Positions 1 through 10,109 of a stretch of 64,000 bases of DNA are shown here, in pieces. The notes under the pieces are model-generated. The model was given only the letters and a program-made list of their open reading frames with translations. It was not told the DNA's origin and did no database searches. Each line of letters opens with the position of its first letter. Within the stretch, counting starts at the first letter, position 1. Both the position numbers and the translations under genes were made by a program. Origin of the DNA: Jiangella anatolica (GTDB lineage Bacteria > Actinomycetota > Actinomycetes > Jiangellales > Jiangellaceae); NCBI RefSeq assembly GCF_003236295.1, contig NZ_POTW01000005.1, positions 59,926 to 123,925 of the forward strand. The letters are read 5' to 3'.

Positions 1-738
1 GTGCTCGACGGCGCCCGCGTCACCGCCGGTCCCGGCCGCGTCGTCGGGCTGATCGGGCCGAACGGCAGCGGCAAGACCACGCTGCTCCGGACGCTCTACG
101 GCGCGCTGGCGCCGAGGGCCGGACTGGTCACGCTGGACCAGACGCCCGTCGGCGAGCTGAAGCCGCGCGACCTGGCCCGGCGGCTGGCCGTCGTCGTGCA
201 GGAGGGCTCCGGCGAGCTGCCGCTGACGGTGACCGAGACGGTGCTGCTCGGCCGCACGCCGCACCTGTCGACGTTCCAGCGGCACGACCGGTCCGACTAC
301 CGGATCGCGGCCGCGGCGCTGGCCCGGGTCGGCGCCCGGCACCTGGCCGGCCGGGTGTTCGCCGGGCTGTCCGGCGGGGAGAAGCAGCGGGTGCTGATCG
401 CCCGCGCGCTGGCCCAGCAGGCCGACCACCTGTTGCTCGACGAGCCCACCAACCACCTGGACATCCGCTACCAGCACGAGGTGCTGCAGCTGGTCAGCCG
501 GCTGGACGTGACCACCGTCGTGGTGCTGCACGACCTCAACCTGGCCGCCCGCTACTGCGACGAGCTGGTGCTGCTCGACGGCGGCCGGGTCGCCGCCGCG
601 GGCACGCCGGACGACGTCCTGCGCGCGGAGGTGCTGGAGCCGGTGTACCGGATCGGCGTCCAGCGCATCGACACCGGCGACGGCGTCCAGCTGCTGTTCC
701 GTCCGCTCGACTCCGTACCCGAAGGAGCGCCCGTATGA
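1..738 (+). CDS. ABC transporter ATP-binding protein, FecE/BtuD type (5' partial)
   Basis: This is the nucleotide-binding subunit of an importer of the iron-siderophore, heme or cobalamin class; it acts on the inner face of the membrane. Walker A (GPNGSGKTT) lies near residue 20, the signature (LSGGEKQR) near residue 123 and Walker B (LLLDEPTNHLD) near residue 147, followed by the H-loop (VVLHDLN). Family members begin about 15-20 residues before this point, so the frame almost certainly continues left of the window and the first GTG is not the true start. It overlaps the next methyltransferase by 4 nt (ATGA). The substrate cannot be read because the permease and binding protein are outside the window. 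Confidence 0.9.
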   Translation: MLDGARVTAGPGRVVGLIGPNGSGKTTLLRTLYGALAPRAGLVTLDQTPVGELKPRDLARRLAVVVQEGSGELPLTVTETVLLGRTPHLSTFQRHDRSDYRIAAAALARVGARHLAGRVFAGLSGGEKQRVLIARALAQQADHLLLDEPTNHLDIRYQHEVLQLVSRLDVTTVVVLHDLNLAARYCDELVLLDGGRVAAAGTPDDVLRAEVLEPVYRIGVQRIDTGDGVQLLFRPLDSVPEGAPV

Positions 739-1433
739 CCGACGTCGCCACCGCTCAGGACAGCATCAACCGGTACTGGACCGAGCGCGCCGACTCCTAC
801 GACGCCCACCACCTGAAGCAGCTCGGCAACGCCGAGATCAAGGCCGGCTGGACCGGCGTGTGGCGGCGCGCGCTGCCCGCCCCGCCGACCCGCGTGCTCG
901 ACGTCGGCACCGGCACCGGTCATGTCGCGCTGCTCCTCGCCGAGCTGGGCTACGACGTCGTCGGCACCGACCTCGCCGAGGGCATGCTGGACAAGGCTCG
1001 CGCGAAGGCAGCCACGCTGGCGACGCCGCCGAAGCTGCTGATCGGCGACGCCGTCACGCCGGACTTCCCCGATGCGAGCTTCGACGTGCTCACCAGCCGG
1101 TACCTGCTGTGGACGCTGCGCACGCCGGAGCTGGCCCTGGCCAACTGGCGGGCGGTGCTGCGGCCTGGCGGTCTGCTGGCGGCGGTCGACAGCACCTGGT
1201 TCCCGGCCGGCGTCGGGCCGGACCCGCTGTACGACCGGACGGCGATGTCGCTGCTGCCGCTGGCGGAGGCGGCCAGCATCGACGAGTCGGCGGCGCTGGT
1301 CCGCGCGGCCGGCTTCGCCGACGTCGCCGTCACGCCGCTGCCGCAGATCCTCGACCTCGACCGCCGCTTCGGCGTCGCCGACGGGCACGAGGTGCAGCTG
1401 CAGTTCCTCATCACCGGGCGGGCCGTCGCATGA
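735..1433 (+). CDS. class I SAM-dependent methyltransferase
   Basis: A 232-residue Rossmann-fold methyltransferase. Motif I (LDVGTGTGHVALLLAELG) lies near residue 54, the acidic motif II region (VVGTDLAEGML) follows, and a motif IV-like stretch (FDVLTSRYLLWTL) lies near residue 115. The start overlaps the stop of the ATPase gene (ATGA), so it is translationally coupled to a metal/siderophore uptake system. Small methyltransferases in such loci are common, but the acceptor is unknown. The next gene is a second, divergent methyltransferase, again overlapping by 4 nt. Confidence 0.85.
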   Translation: MTDVATAQDSINRYWTERADSYDAHHLKQLGNAEIKAGWTGVWRRALPAPPTRVLDVGTGTGHVALLLAELGYDVVGTDLAEGMLDKARAKAATLATPPKLLIGDAVTPDFPDASFDVLTSRYLLWTLRTPELALANWRAVLRPGGLLAAVDSTWFPAGVGPDPLYDRTAMSLLPLAEAASIDESAALVRAAGFADVAVTPLPQILDLDRRFGVADGHEVQLQFLITGRAVA

Positions 1434-2173
1434 GCTGGCTGGAGCGCTGGGACCGCCAGCAGGAGGTCTACATCCGCGACCGGGAGCGGCGCTACGACGC
1501 CATGCTGGCGTTCCTGGAGGACCTCGCGCCGAAGGACCCGGTCGTGCTCGACCTCGCCGCCGGCCCCGGGTCGACGGCGGTCCGCGTTCTGGACCGGCTG
1601 CCGGGCACCCGCTGCCTCGCCGTCGACGTCGACCCGGTGCTGCAGCGGCTCGGCAAGGACGCGTACGGCGACGCCGGCGGCCGGCTGACCTGGGTCACCG
1701 CCGATCTGCGCGACCCGTCGTGGCCGTCGGCGCTGGGCGTGGACGGCGTCGACGCGGTGGTCTCGACGACGGCGCTGCACTGGCTGCGGCCGGAGGAGCT
1801 CACGCCCTTGTACCGGACGCTGCGCGAACTGCTGGCCGCGTCGGGCGGGCCGTTCCTCAACGGCGACCACCTGCCGTTCCCGCGCGAGACGCCACGGATC
1901 GGGGCCGCCGCCGAGCGCGTCGACCAGGCCCGCCGCGACGCCGCCGTCGAGGCCGGCGCCGAGGACTGGGCCGCCTGGTGGGACGCGCTGCGGGCCGACC
2001 CCGCGCTGGCCGCCGAGCACGCCGCCCGCGAGGCGCTCTGGCCCGCCGACGGCCGCGGCTCCGCGGCGGCGTCGCTCGCCTACCACCAGGCGGCGCTCGA
2101 CGCGGCCGGGTTCGCCGAGTCCGCGATCGTCTGGCAGGACCTGGACGAGCGGGTGCTGCTCGCGCTGCCCTGA
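1430..2173 (+). CDS. class I SAM-dependent methyltransferase (second copy)
   Basis: A 247-residue protein with a methyltransferase core. The SAM-binding glycine-rich loop (VLDLAAGPGSTAVRVLDRL) is near residue 40, an acidic VDVDPVL stretch follows, and VDAVVSTTALHWL near residue 105 is the motif IV region typical of the trans-aconitate/ubiquinone type family. ATG overlaps the preceding stop (ATGA), and this start gives a normal family length. It ends exactly where the convergent flavoprotein gene ends, with no spacer. The acceptor molecule cannot be inferred. Confidence 0.85.
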   Translation: MSWLERWDRQQEVYIRDRERRYDAMLAFLEDLAPKDPVVLDLAAGPGSTAVRVLDRLPGTRCLAVDVDPVLQRLGKDAYGDAGGRLTWVTADLRDPSWPSALGVDGVDAVVSTTALHWLRPEELTPLYRTLRELLAASGGPFLNGDHLPFPRETPRIGAAAERVDQARRDAAVEAGAEDWAAWWDALRADPALAAEHAAREALWPADGRGSAAASLAYHQAALDAAGFAESAIVWQDLDERVLLALP

Positions 2174-3898
2174 CTACTCGACCAGCTTGCCCTCGGTGGA
2201 GACGTCGCGGATGAGGCCGGCGATCTCGTCCGGCACCGGCGGGATCTCCTCGCGGACCACCCCGGTCGCCGGCGACCACACGAGGTTCACCCGCAGCGCG
2301 GGGTCCAGCTCGGGGTGGTCCGCGCGGTTGTGGCAGCCGCGGGTCTCGCGCCGCTCCAGCGCGGCCTCCAGCGTCGCCCGGGCGGCCAGCGCGGACGCCT
2401 TCAGGTCGAACGCGTGCGCGAGGTCCTGGAAGCCGGCGATGTCGGGATGGATCCCGACGTCGGCCATGCGGTCCTCGATGCGGCCGAGCTCGGCCAGCCC
2501 GGTCTTCAGGCCGGTCTCGTCGCGGACGACGCCGGCGTGCTCGGTCATCGTGTTGCGGATGGAGCGCTGCAGCGCCCGCACGTTCTCGCGCCCGTCCGCC
2601 GCCAGCAGGTCGTCGACCTCGGCCCGAGCCTGCGCCACCGCACCGGGCGAGCGGCGCTGGGCGTCCAGGCCGGCCGCGTGCTCGACGGCGGCCCGGCCGA
2701 CGATGCGGCCGAACACGAGCAGCTCGATCAGCGAGTTGCCGCCGAGCCGGTTGGCGCCGTGCAGCCCGCTGGACGCCTCGCCGATTGCGTAGAGGCCGTC
2801 GACATCGGTGCGGTGATCCTCGGGCCGGACCCACACCCCGCCCATCGAGTAGTGCGCGGTCGGCGCCACCTCGATCGGGTCGGTGGTGATGTCGAGCATC
2901 TGCACCTCGAGCATCGTCTGGTAGACGCGCGGCAGCCGGGACATGATCGTCTCGCGCGGCAGGTGCGACACGTCCAGCCAGACGCCGCCCTTCTCGGTGC
3001 CGCGGCCCTCCTTGATCTCGGTGTACGCGGCCAGCGCGACGCGGTCGCGGGTGGACAGCTCCATGCGCTGCGGGTCGTAACGCTCCATGAACCGCTGGCC
3101 GAGCGCGTTGCGCAGGATGCCGCCCTCGCCGCGGGCGGCCTCGGAGATCAGCGTCCCGGCCGCGTTCTCCGGCTCGATGATGCCGGACGGGTGGAACTGG
3201 ACCAGCTCCGGATCGCGCAGCCGGGCGCCGGCCTCGACGGCGAGCCGGAACGAGTCGCCGGTGTTCTCGTCGCGCCGCGACGAGGTGCGCCGCCAGATGC
3301 GGTTGTGGCCGCCGGCGGCCAGGATCACGGCGTCGGCGTGGATGCGGTAGCGGGTGCCGTCGCGCAGGTCGAAGCCGTACGCGCCGAACACCACGTTGTC
3401 GCGGACGAGGATGCGGGTGACGTAGACGCTGTCGAGGATCGGGACCGCCAGCTGCTCGGCACGCCGCACCAGCGTGCGCTGGATCTCCAGCCCGGTGTAG
3501 TCGCCGGCGAACGCGGTGCGCCGGTACGTGTGGGCGCCGAAGAAGCGCTGGGAGATGCGGCCGTCGGTCTCCCTGGCGAACTCCATGCCGTAGCGCTCGA
3601 GGTCGCGGATGCCGCGCTCGGCGCCGCGGGTGACGATCTCGACCGTGTGCGGGTGGGCGAGGAGGTAGCTCTCCTTGATCGTGTCGGCGGCGTGCTGCTG
3701 CCAGCTGTCGGCGGCGTCCATGGTGCCCAGCGCCGCGTTGATGCCGCCGGCCGCGAGCGCGGTGTGCGCGTCGTCGCGTGGCCGCTTGCCGACGGCGAGG
3801 ACGTCGACGCCCTGCTCGGCGACCTCGATGGCGGCCCGCAGGCCGGAGCCTCCGGTCCCGATCACGAGCACGGTGGTGGACAGCTGTCGTTCCGTCAT
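2174..3898 (-). CDS. FAD-dependent fumarate reductase / L-aspartate oxidase family flavoprotein
   Basis: A 574-residue flavoprotein of the SdhA/FrdA/NadB family. It has an N-terminal FAD dinucleotide-binding motif (VLVIGTGGSGLRAAIEVAE, residues about 9-27), the TAHYSMGGV active-site histidine segment, the HGANRLGGNSL arginine segment, and a helical C-terminal domain. Family chemistry is dehydrogenation of a dicarboxylate or aspartate. No iron-sulfur subunit, membrane anchor or nadA/nadC neighbour is present, so it may work alone with a soluble acceptor. The ATG lies 7 nt after a TAGCGT hexamer with no ribosome-binding site, suggesting a leaderless transcript. It is divergent from a LysR regulator that probably controls it. 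Confidence 0.75.
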   Translation of the reverse strand: MTERQLSTTVLVIGTGGSGLRAAIEVAEQGVDVLAVGKRPRDDAHTALAAGGINAALGTMDAADSWQQHAADTIKESYLLAHPHTVEIVTRGAERGIRDLERYGMEFARETDGRISQRFFGAHTYRRTAFAGDYTGLEIQRTLVRRAEQLAVPILDSVYVTRILVRDNVVFGAYGFDLRDGTRYRIHADAVILAAGGHNRIWRRTSSRRDENTGDSFRLAVEAGARLRDPELVQFHPSGIIEPENAAGTLISEAARGEGGILRNALGQRFMERYDPQRMELSTRDRVALAAYTEIKEGRGTEKGGVWLDVSHLPRETIMSRLPRVYQTMLEVQMLDITTDPIEVAPTAHYSMGGVWVRPEDHRTDVDGLYAIGEASSGLHGANRLGGNSLIELLVFGRIVGRAAVEHAAGLDAQRRSPGAVAQARAEVDDLLAADGRENVRALQRSIRNTMTEHAGVVRDETGLKTGLAELGRIEDRMADVGIHPDIAGFQDLAHAFDLKASALAARATLEAALERRETRGCHNRADHPELDPALRVNLVWSPATGVVREEIPPVPDEIAGLIRDVSTEGKLVE

Positions 3899-3976
3899 GC
3901 TTCTCACGCTAGGCGCGCTGCGTCGATGACGCCAATGCATTGTTCGAGTCGTTTCGATGCGCCTAGGCTATGGAGA
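3899..3976. promoter_or_regulatory. divergent leaderless promoters between flavoprotein and lysR
   Basis: A 78-bp spacer. On the minus strand TAGCGT (3906-3911) lies 7 nt before the flavoprotein ATG; on the plus strand TAGGCT (3964-3969) lies 7 nt before the lysR ATG. Between them GCAT...ATGC half-sites around 3935-3960 enclose TTCGAGTCGTTTCGA, which could serve as a LysR-type operator. The operator assignment is an inference. Confidence 0.5.
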
Positions 3977-4927
3977 ATGAACCTCGAGCAGTTGCGCGGC
4001 TTCGTCGAGGTGGCGCGGCTCGGCCACTTCACCCGGGCCGCGGAGCACCTGCACCTCGCCCAGCCGTCGCTCAGCCGGCAGATCTCGGCGCTGGAGAGCG
4101 ACCTGGGCGCCGACCTGTTCCACCGCGCCCGCGGGCACATCGCGCTCACTGCCGCCGGCGAGACGCTGCTGCCGCTGGCCCGGCGCATGCTGGCCGACGC
4201 CGAGACCGTCCGGCGCGAGATGGACGAGCTGGCCGGGCTGCGGCGCGGCCGGGTCCGGCTGGGCGCGACGCCGACGCTGTGCGTCAGCCTGGTGGCCGAG
4301 GCGGTCAGCGCCTTCCACGAGGCCCACCCGGGCATCGACCTGCACGTCACCGAGGGCGGCTCGCGGGTCCTCATCGACGAGCTGGCCGGCGGCGGGCTCG
4401 ACCTCGCGCTGATCACCGGGGCCGCCGGCGGGAGTCTCACGCGGACGCCGCTGCTGACCGAGGAGCTGGTCGTCGTCTCCTCCGCGGCGCGCCCGCCGGT
4501 CTCGTCCCGGCCGGCGATCGACCTGGAGCGGCTGGCCCGGCTCCCCCAGATCGTGTTCCACGAGAGCTACGACCTGCGCGTCACCACCGAGGCCGCGTTC
4601 CGGGCCGCCGGGCTGACCCCGTCGGTCGTGCTGGAAGGCGCCGAGATGGACGCCGTGCTGCGGTTCGTCGAGCGCGGCCTGGGCGTCGCCGTCGTGCCCG
4701 CGATGGTGCTGCTGGACCGGCCCGGGCTGCGTTCGGTGCGGCTCACCAAGCCTCGGCTGACCCGCACCGTCAGCCTCGCGCACCGCTCCGACGTCACGCC
4801 GACGCGGGCGGCCGCGGCCATGCAGCGGGTGATCGCCGCGACGGCCGACGCGCTCGCGGCCGGCAGTGCGCTGGTCAGCCCGGCGCCGGCTCCCGGTCGG
4901 ACCCGCCGGTCCACACCCAGCGGGTGA
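3977..4927 (+). CDS. LysR-family transcriptional regulator
   Basis: A 316-residue LysR regulator. It has the N-terminal winged helix-turn-helix (LRGFVEVARLGHFTRAAEHL then AQPSLSRQISALESDLG, residues about 5-45), a linker helix, and a periplasmic-binding-like effector domain from about residue 90. The start fits the family exactly and sits 7 nt behind TAGGCT, implying a leaderless message. It is divergent from the flavoprotein dehydrogenase, the usual arrangement for a LysR regulator and its target. The last 18 residues (Pro/Arg-rich) look like a run-on tail and overlap an antisense gene remnant at 4875-4994. Confidence 0.9.
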   Translation: MNLEQLRGFVEVARLGHFTRAAEHLHLAQPSLSRQISALESDLGADLFHRARGHIALTAAGETLLPLARRMLADAETVRREMDELAGLRRGRVRLGATPTLCVSLVAEAVSAFHEAHPGIDLHVTEGGSRVLIDELAGGGLDLALITGAAGGSLTRTPLLTEELVVVSSAARPPVSSRPAIDLERLARLPQIVFHESYDLRVTTEAAFRAAGLTPSVVLEGAEMDAVLRFVERGLGVAVVPAMVLLDRPGLRSVRLTKPRLTRTVSLAHRSDVTPTRAAAAMQRVIAATADALAAGSALVSPAPAPGRTRRSTPSG

Positions 4928-4994
4928 ACGTCGGCCCGGTCAGCGCCTCCCACCAGGCCAGCGCGCGCTCGGGGCGCAGCTCGAAGAGCCGGTT
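4875..4994 (-). pseudogene. 3' remnant of a truncated gene, possibly PPOX/general-stress-protein type
   Basis: On the minus strand about 39 codons before a TGA encode LFELRPERALAWWEALTG followed by PTFTRWVWTGG, with G or C at essentially every third position, as in the real genes here. The pattern resembles the C-terminal strand of PPOX-fold flavin/F420 proteins, which commonly end in RxLAW...TRWxF/W. There is no upstream start or body: the 5' side runs directly into the large hairpin at 5009-5075. I read this as the tail of a deleted gene; the family assignment is tentative. Confidence 0.4.
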
Positions 4995-5008
4995 CGGGCG
5001 TCGCCGAC

Positions 5009-5075
5009 GGATGCCCTGGGATCCGGCGGATGCGGCCCGGCAGGGAGCCGCATCCGCCGGAAATTCGGGCATCCG
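5009..5075. repeat. two-tier inverted repeat (15-bp core arms plus 8-bp outer arms)
   Basis: The inner arms 5022-5036 and 5047-5061 are perfectly complementary (core CCGGCGGATGCGGC) around a 10-nt loop. The outer arms GGATGCCC (5009-5016) and GGGCATCC (5067-5074) extend the structure. It lies between convergent lysR and the epoxide hydrolase and could act as a bidirectional terminator. There is no T-run, and a dispersed REP-like element is equally possible. Confidence 0.6.
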
Positions 5076-5133
5076 CCCGCGACGCGCGCCACGGTGTCCG
5101 CAGCCGGCCCCGCACCGGCCGGAGAGGCGGGCG

Positions 5134-6240
5134 TCAGCCGGCGACGCCGTCGGCGAAGGCGAGCAGGTCGGCGGCGAGCAGCTCCGGCGCCTCGAGGGCG
5201 GCGAAGTGGCCGCCGCGCGGCTGGTCGGTCCAGCGCTCCAGCCGGTACATCCGCTCCAGCCAGGACCGCGGCGGGTCCTCGCGGAAGCCGCGCTCGTGGC
5301 CGAACCGGGCCACCGCCGTCGGCACCTCGACCCGAGCGCCGGGCGGCAGCGCCGTCGTGCCGGCGGCGCGGTTGTCGGCGTAGTCGAGCATCGACGTCTC
5401 GATGGTGCCGGTCGCCCACCACCAGGTCAGCAGCTCCGGCAGCGCGTCGCGCCCGGTCCGCGCGGCCACCGTCGGGCCGAGCGCCGGATCGGTCCAGGTG
5501 CTCCACTTGTCCAGCACCCACGCGGCCAGCCCGGCCGGCGAGTCGAGCAGCGCCGGGACCAGCGCGCCGGGCCGGGTCGCCTGGATCTCCTTGTAGCCGC
5601 GCTCGCCCTGCCACCACGCGTCGCGCCGGTCCAGATAGTCGCGCTCCGCGGCGGCCGGCTCCTCGCCGGGTGCCAGAGTCGGGGCGAGGTCGAGATTGGA
5701 CAGGTGCAGTCCGGCGACGAGGTCAGGCCGGTCCAGCGCCAGCCAGCTCGCCGTGTCGGAGCCGAAGTCGGTCCCGTGCGCGACGAACCGGCGGTGCCCG
5801 AGCGCGGCCATCACCTCGGCCAGCAGCCCCGCCGTGTCGCGCGTCGTCCATCGTCCGGCCGGCCGCTCGGACCAGCCGTAGCCGGGCAGCGACGCGACGA
5901 CGACGGTGCGCGGCGCCAGCAGCGGGACCAGCCGCTCGAACTCCAGGAAGCTGCTCGGCCAGCCGTGCAGCAGGAGCAGGGGCGGCCGCTCGTCGCCGTC
6001 GTGCACCGCGACGTGGACGCCGCGGACCCGCAGGTGCCGGGCCCGGTTGATCCGCCGTTCCGCGGCCGGCCAGTCGAACCCGTCCGCCCACCAGCCGCAC
6101 AGGTCGCGCAGCTCGGCGGTCCGCGGCCCCAGTTCGTCGCCGTCCGACGTCCGGGCCGGCCAGCGGGTGGCGCGCAGCCGGTCGCCGAGCTCGTCGAGCA
6201 CGTCCCGTCCGACCGCGATCGGCACCGGTTCCAGGTCCAT
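5134..6240 (-). CDS. epoxide hydrolase (alpha/beta hydrolase with EHN domain)
   Basis: A 368-residue microsomal-type epoxide hydrolase. It has an N-terminal EHN domain (residues about 1-100, with WW...FDWPAAE), the oxyanion HGWP motif near residue 93, the nucleophile segment HGTDFGS where Asp replaces the usual Ser, and a C-terminal region ending in RGGHFAALEAPE, which supplies the catalytic His. It opens epoxides to diols. The gene is divergent from an ArsR-type repressor across an AT-rich 58-bp spacer, so repression by that protein is likely. The natural substrate is not indicated. Confidence 0.88.
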   Translation of the reverse strand: MDLEPVPIAVGRDVLDELGDRLRATRWPARTSDGDELGPRTAELRDLCGWWADGFDWPAAERRINRARHLRVRGVHVAVHDGDERPPLLLLHGWPSSFLEFERLVPLLAPRTVVVASLPGYGWSERPAGRWTTRDTAGLLAEVMAALGHRRFVAHGTDFGSDTASWLALDRPDLVAGLHLSNLDLAPTLAPGEEPAAAERDYLDRRDAWWQGERGYKEIQATRPGALVPALLDSPAGLAAWVLDKWSTWTDPALGPTVAARTGRDALPELLTWWWATGTIETSMLDYADNRAAGTTALPPGARVEVPTAVARFGHERGFREDPPRSWLERMYRLERWTDQPRGGHFAALEAPELLAADLLAFADGVAG

Positions 6241-6298
6241 CGGCCCAGACTACGTGTATCTGTCTACATGTATATATGTCTTTGTGTATGTTCGACGC
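6241..6298. promoter_or_regulatory. AT-rich divergent promoter/operator
   Basis: This is one of the few AT-rich stretches in the window. It contains the perfect palindrome TACATGTA (6265-6272) followed by TATATATG and repeated TGTAT words, between the epoxide hydrolase and arsR. ArsR-family proteins bind AT-rich dyads overlapping promoters, so it is probably the shared operator; the exact site is not determined. Confidence 0.5.
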
Positions 6299-6631
6299 AT
6301 GGACGAGCTGCGGCACCGGCTGAGCGTGATCGCGGAGCCGAACCGGTTCCGCATCGTCGAGCTGCTGCGGTCCGGCCCCCGCAGCGTCGGCGTCATCGTC
6401 GACGCGCTGGAGCTGGCGCAGCCGCACGTGTCGCGGCACCTGCGGCTGCTGGCCGAAGCCGGCGTCGTCGACGCGACCCGCCAGGCGCAGCAGCGCATCT
6501 ACCGGCTGCGGGCGGAGTCGATGCGCGACATCGGCGCCTGGGCGCAGAGCTTCGCCGTCCTGTGGACCGAGCGGCTCGACCGCCTCGGCGACCTTCTCGA
6601 CGACACCGACCCGAACGGAGACCGCACGTGA
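6299..6631 (+). CDS. ArsR-family winged-helix transcriptional regulator
   Basis: A 110-residue ArsR/SmtB-type repressor. It begins DELRHRLSVIAEPNRFRIVELL; the recognition helix is in ALELAQPHVSRHLRLLAEAG, followed by the wing. No metal-binding ELCVCDL-type cysteine motif is present, so it is not a classical metal sensor and resembles the ArsR proteins paired with AHSA1-type genes. It is divergent from the epoxide hydrolase. Its stop overlaps a GTG that opens a 13-codon frame, suggesting a lost or truncated partner gene. Confidence 0.88.
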   Translation: MDELRHRLSVIAEPNRFRIVELLRSGPRSVGVIVDALELAQPHVSRHLRLLAEAGVVDATRQAQQRIYRLRAESMRDIGAWAQSFAVLWTERLDRLGDLLDDTDPNGDRT

Positions 6632-6669
6632 GCGCCGACGGCATCGTCATCGACGAGCGCCAGCGCTGA
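6628..6669 (+). CDS. 13-codon ORF coupled to arsR, possible remnant
   Basis: GTG overlaps the arsR stop (GTGA), and a short frame encodes VSADGIVIDERQR before TGA. The overlap is the normal spacing for a coupled second gene, and ArsR genes of this type are often followed by an AHSA1/SRPBCC gene. I see nothing after the stop that continues such a protein, so this is either a chance frame or the stub of a deleted gene. Low confidence. Confidence 0.25.
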   Translation: MSADGIVIDERQR

Positions 6670-6686
6670 CCCGCTGAGCACGTGCG

Positions 6687-6721
6687 ACGGCGGCAGCCCC
6701 CTCACGCGGGGCTGCCGCCGT
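6687..6721. terminator. bidirectional intrinsic terminator hairpin
   Basis: A perfect 14-bp stem (arms 6687-6700 and 6708-6721, ACGGCGGCAGCCCC and complement) with loop CTCACGC lies between convergent arsR and argG. It has no clear T-run, as is common in high-GC actinomycetes. Confidence 0.7.
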
Positions 6722-6735
6722 CGTCTCGTGGTGGC

Positions 6736-8803
<2,068 letters not shown>

Positions 8804-8866
8804 TTCCGGTCCGTTCCACTAGGTTGGATTGATCGGCAGATCTGGATCATACCCGAGAGGCGAACC

Positions 8867-9571
8867 ATGCACATCGTTCTCATCCCCGGCCTCTGGCTCG
8901 ACGGCTCGTCGTGGGACCGGGTGACCCCCGTCCTCGAACGGGCCGGCCACACGACGCACGCGCTCACGCTGCCCGGCATGGAGTCGCGCGACGCCGACCG
9001 CTCGCAGGTCACGCTGCAGGACCACGTCGACGCGGTCGTGGCAGCGATCGACGCTGTCCCGGCGGACGCGGGAAAGGTGCTGGTCGTCGGCCACTCGATG
9101 GGCGCGGCGCTGGCGTACGCGGCCGCCGACGCACGGCCGGACCGAGTCGCGCGCACCGTCTACATCGGCGGATTCCCGGCCCGCGACGGCGAGCCGCTCG
9201 GCGACTTCCCGGCCGAGAACGGCGAGATCCCGCTGCCCAGCTGGGAGGACATCGGCGAGGACGACCTGAAGGACCTCGACGACGCGGCCCGGGCCGACTT
9301 CCGCGCCCGCGCGATCCCGTCGCCGCAGCGGTTCACCACCGACCCGGTCCGGCTCACCGACCAGCGCCGCTACGACGTCCCGGTCACCGTCGTCTGCCCC
9401 GAGTTCACCGCCGCCCAGCTGCGCGCCTGGATCGACGCCGGCGAGCCGTCGGTCCAGGAGTTCACCAGGCTGCGCGACGTCGAGTACGTCGACCTGCCGA
9501 CCGGGCACTGGCCGCAGTTCAGCCGTCCCGACGAGCTCGCCCGGGCCATCGACGCGGCGGCGGCGAAGTGA
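8867..9571 (+). CDS. alpha/beta fold hydrolase
   Basis: A 234-residue hydrolase. The N-terminal strand and oxyanion segment are in MHIVLIPGLWLDGSSWDRV, the nucleophile elbow VGHSMGAAL is near residue 73, and the catalytic His is probably in TGHWPQFSRPDEL near the end. It resembles small salicylate-esterase/haloperoxidase-like hydrolases. A GAGAGG sequence ahead of the ATG serves as ribosome-binding site. The DinB gene overlaps its stop (GTGA), making a short operon opposite an ArsR-type regulator. Substrate not determinable. Confidence 0.88.
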   Translation: MHIVLIPGLWLDGSSWDRVTPVLERAGHTTHALTLPGMESRDADRSQVTLQDHVDAVVAAIDAVPADAGKVLVVGHSMGAALAYAAADARPDRVARTVYIGGFPARDGEPLGDFPAENGEIPLPSWEDIGEDDLKDLDDAARADFRARAIPSPQRFTTDPVRLTDQRRYDVPVTVVCPEFTAAQLRAWIDAGEPSVQEFTRLRDVEYVDLPTGHWPQFSRPDELARAIDAAAAK

Positions 9572-10107
9572 CCGACGTCGACGAGCACGGCCGGCCGGAG
9601 CCGCCGGTCGACGGCGACGAGCTGGCGACGCTGACCGGCTTCCTCGACTACCAGCGCGCCACGCTGGGCTGGAAGTGCCGCGGCGTCGACGCCGCCGGCC
9701 TGAACGCCACCGTCGGCGCGTCGACGATGACGCTCGGCGGACTGCTCAAGCATCTCGCCCTCGTCGAGGACGACTGGTTCACGTTCTGGCTGTTCGGCCG
9801 CGACCGCAGCGCGCCGTGGAACACCGTCGACTGGGCCGCCGACCACGACTGGGACTGGCACTCCGCCGCCGGCGACACCCCGGACCAGCTGTTCGCGCTG
9901 TGGGAGGAGTCCGTCCGGCGGTCGCGGGCGAGCCTGGCCGAGGCGATGGCCGACGGCGGGCTGAGCCGGCCCGCCGACCGCACCTGGCGCGACGGCCGCG
10001 CGCCCAGCCTGCGCTGGATCCTCACCCACATGATCGAGGAGTACGCGCGGCACAACGGCCACGCCGACCTCCTGCGCGAGTCCATCGACGGCAGCACCGG
10101 GGAGTGA
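9568..10107 (+). CDS. DinB/DUF664 family protein
   Basis: A 179-residue four-helix DinB-type protein of the DUF664 branch. Metal-ligand histidines are expected in LLKHLALVEDDWF near residue 55 and in ILTHMIEEYARHNGHADLL near residue 150. Members often act as thiol- (mycothiol- or bacillithiol-) dependent transferases, but most are uncharacterised. Its GTG start overlaps the hydrolase stop by 4 nt. The next gene starts 2 nt downstream, so the three are likely co-transcribed. Confidence 0.85.
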   Translation: MTDVDEHGRPEPPVDGDELATLTGFLDYQRATLGWKCRGVDAAGLNATVGASTMTLGGLLKHLALVEDDWFTFWLFGRDRSAPWNTVDWAADHDWDWHSAAGDTPDQLFALWEESVRRSRASLAEAMADGGLSRPADRTWRDGRAPSLRWILTHMIEEYARHNGHADLLRESIDGSTGE

Positions 10108-10109
10108 CC

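Noticed and set aside
2315..4927. An 870-codon plus-strand frame running through the flavoprotein gene
   Set aside because: Only its last 316 codons (lysR, 3977-4927) are real. The rest is the antisense of the flavoprotein gene and shows no domains.
4994..5133. Minus-strand ORFs across the hairpin as a continuous gene joined to the remnant
   Set aside because: The reading upstream of the remnant is the hairpin arms translated; it has no family pattern and no plausible start.
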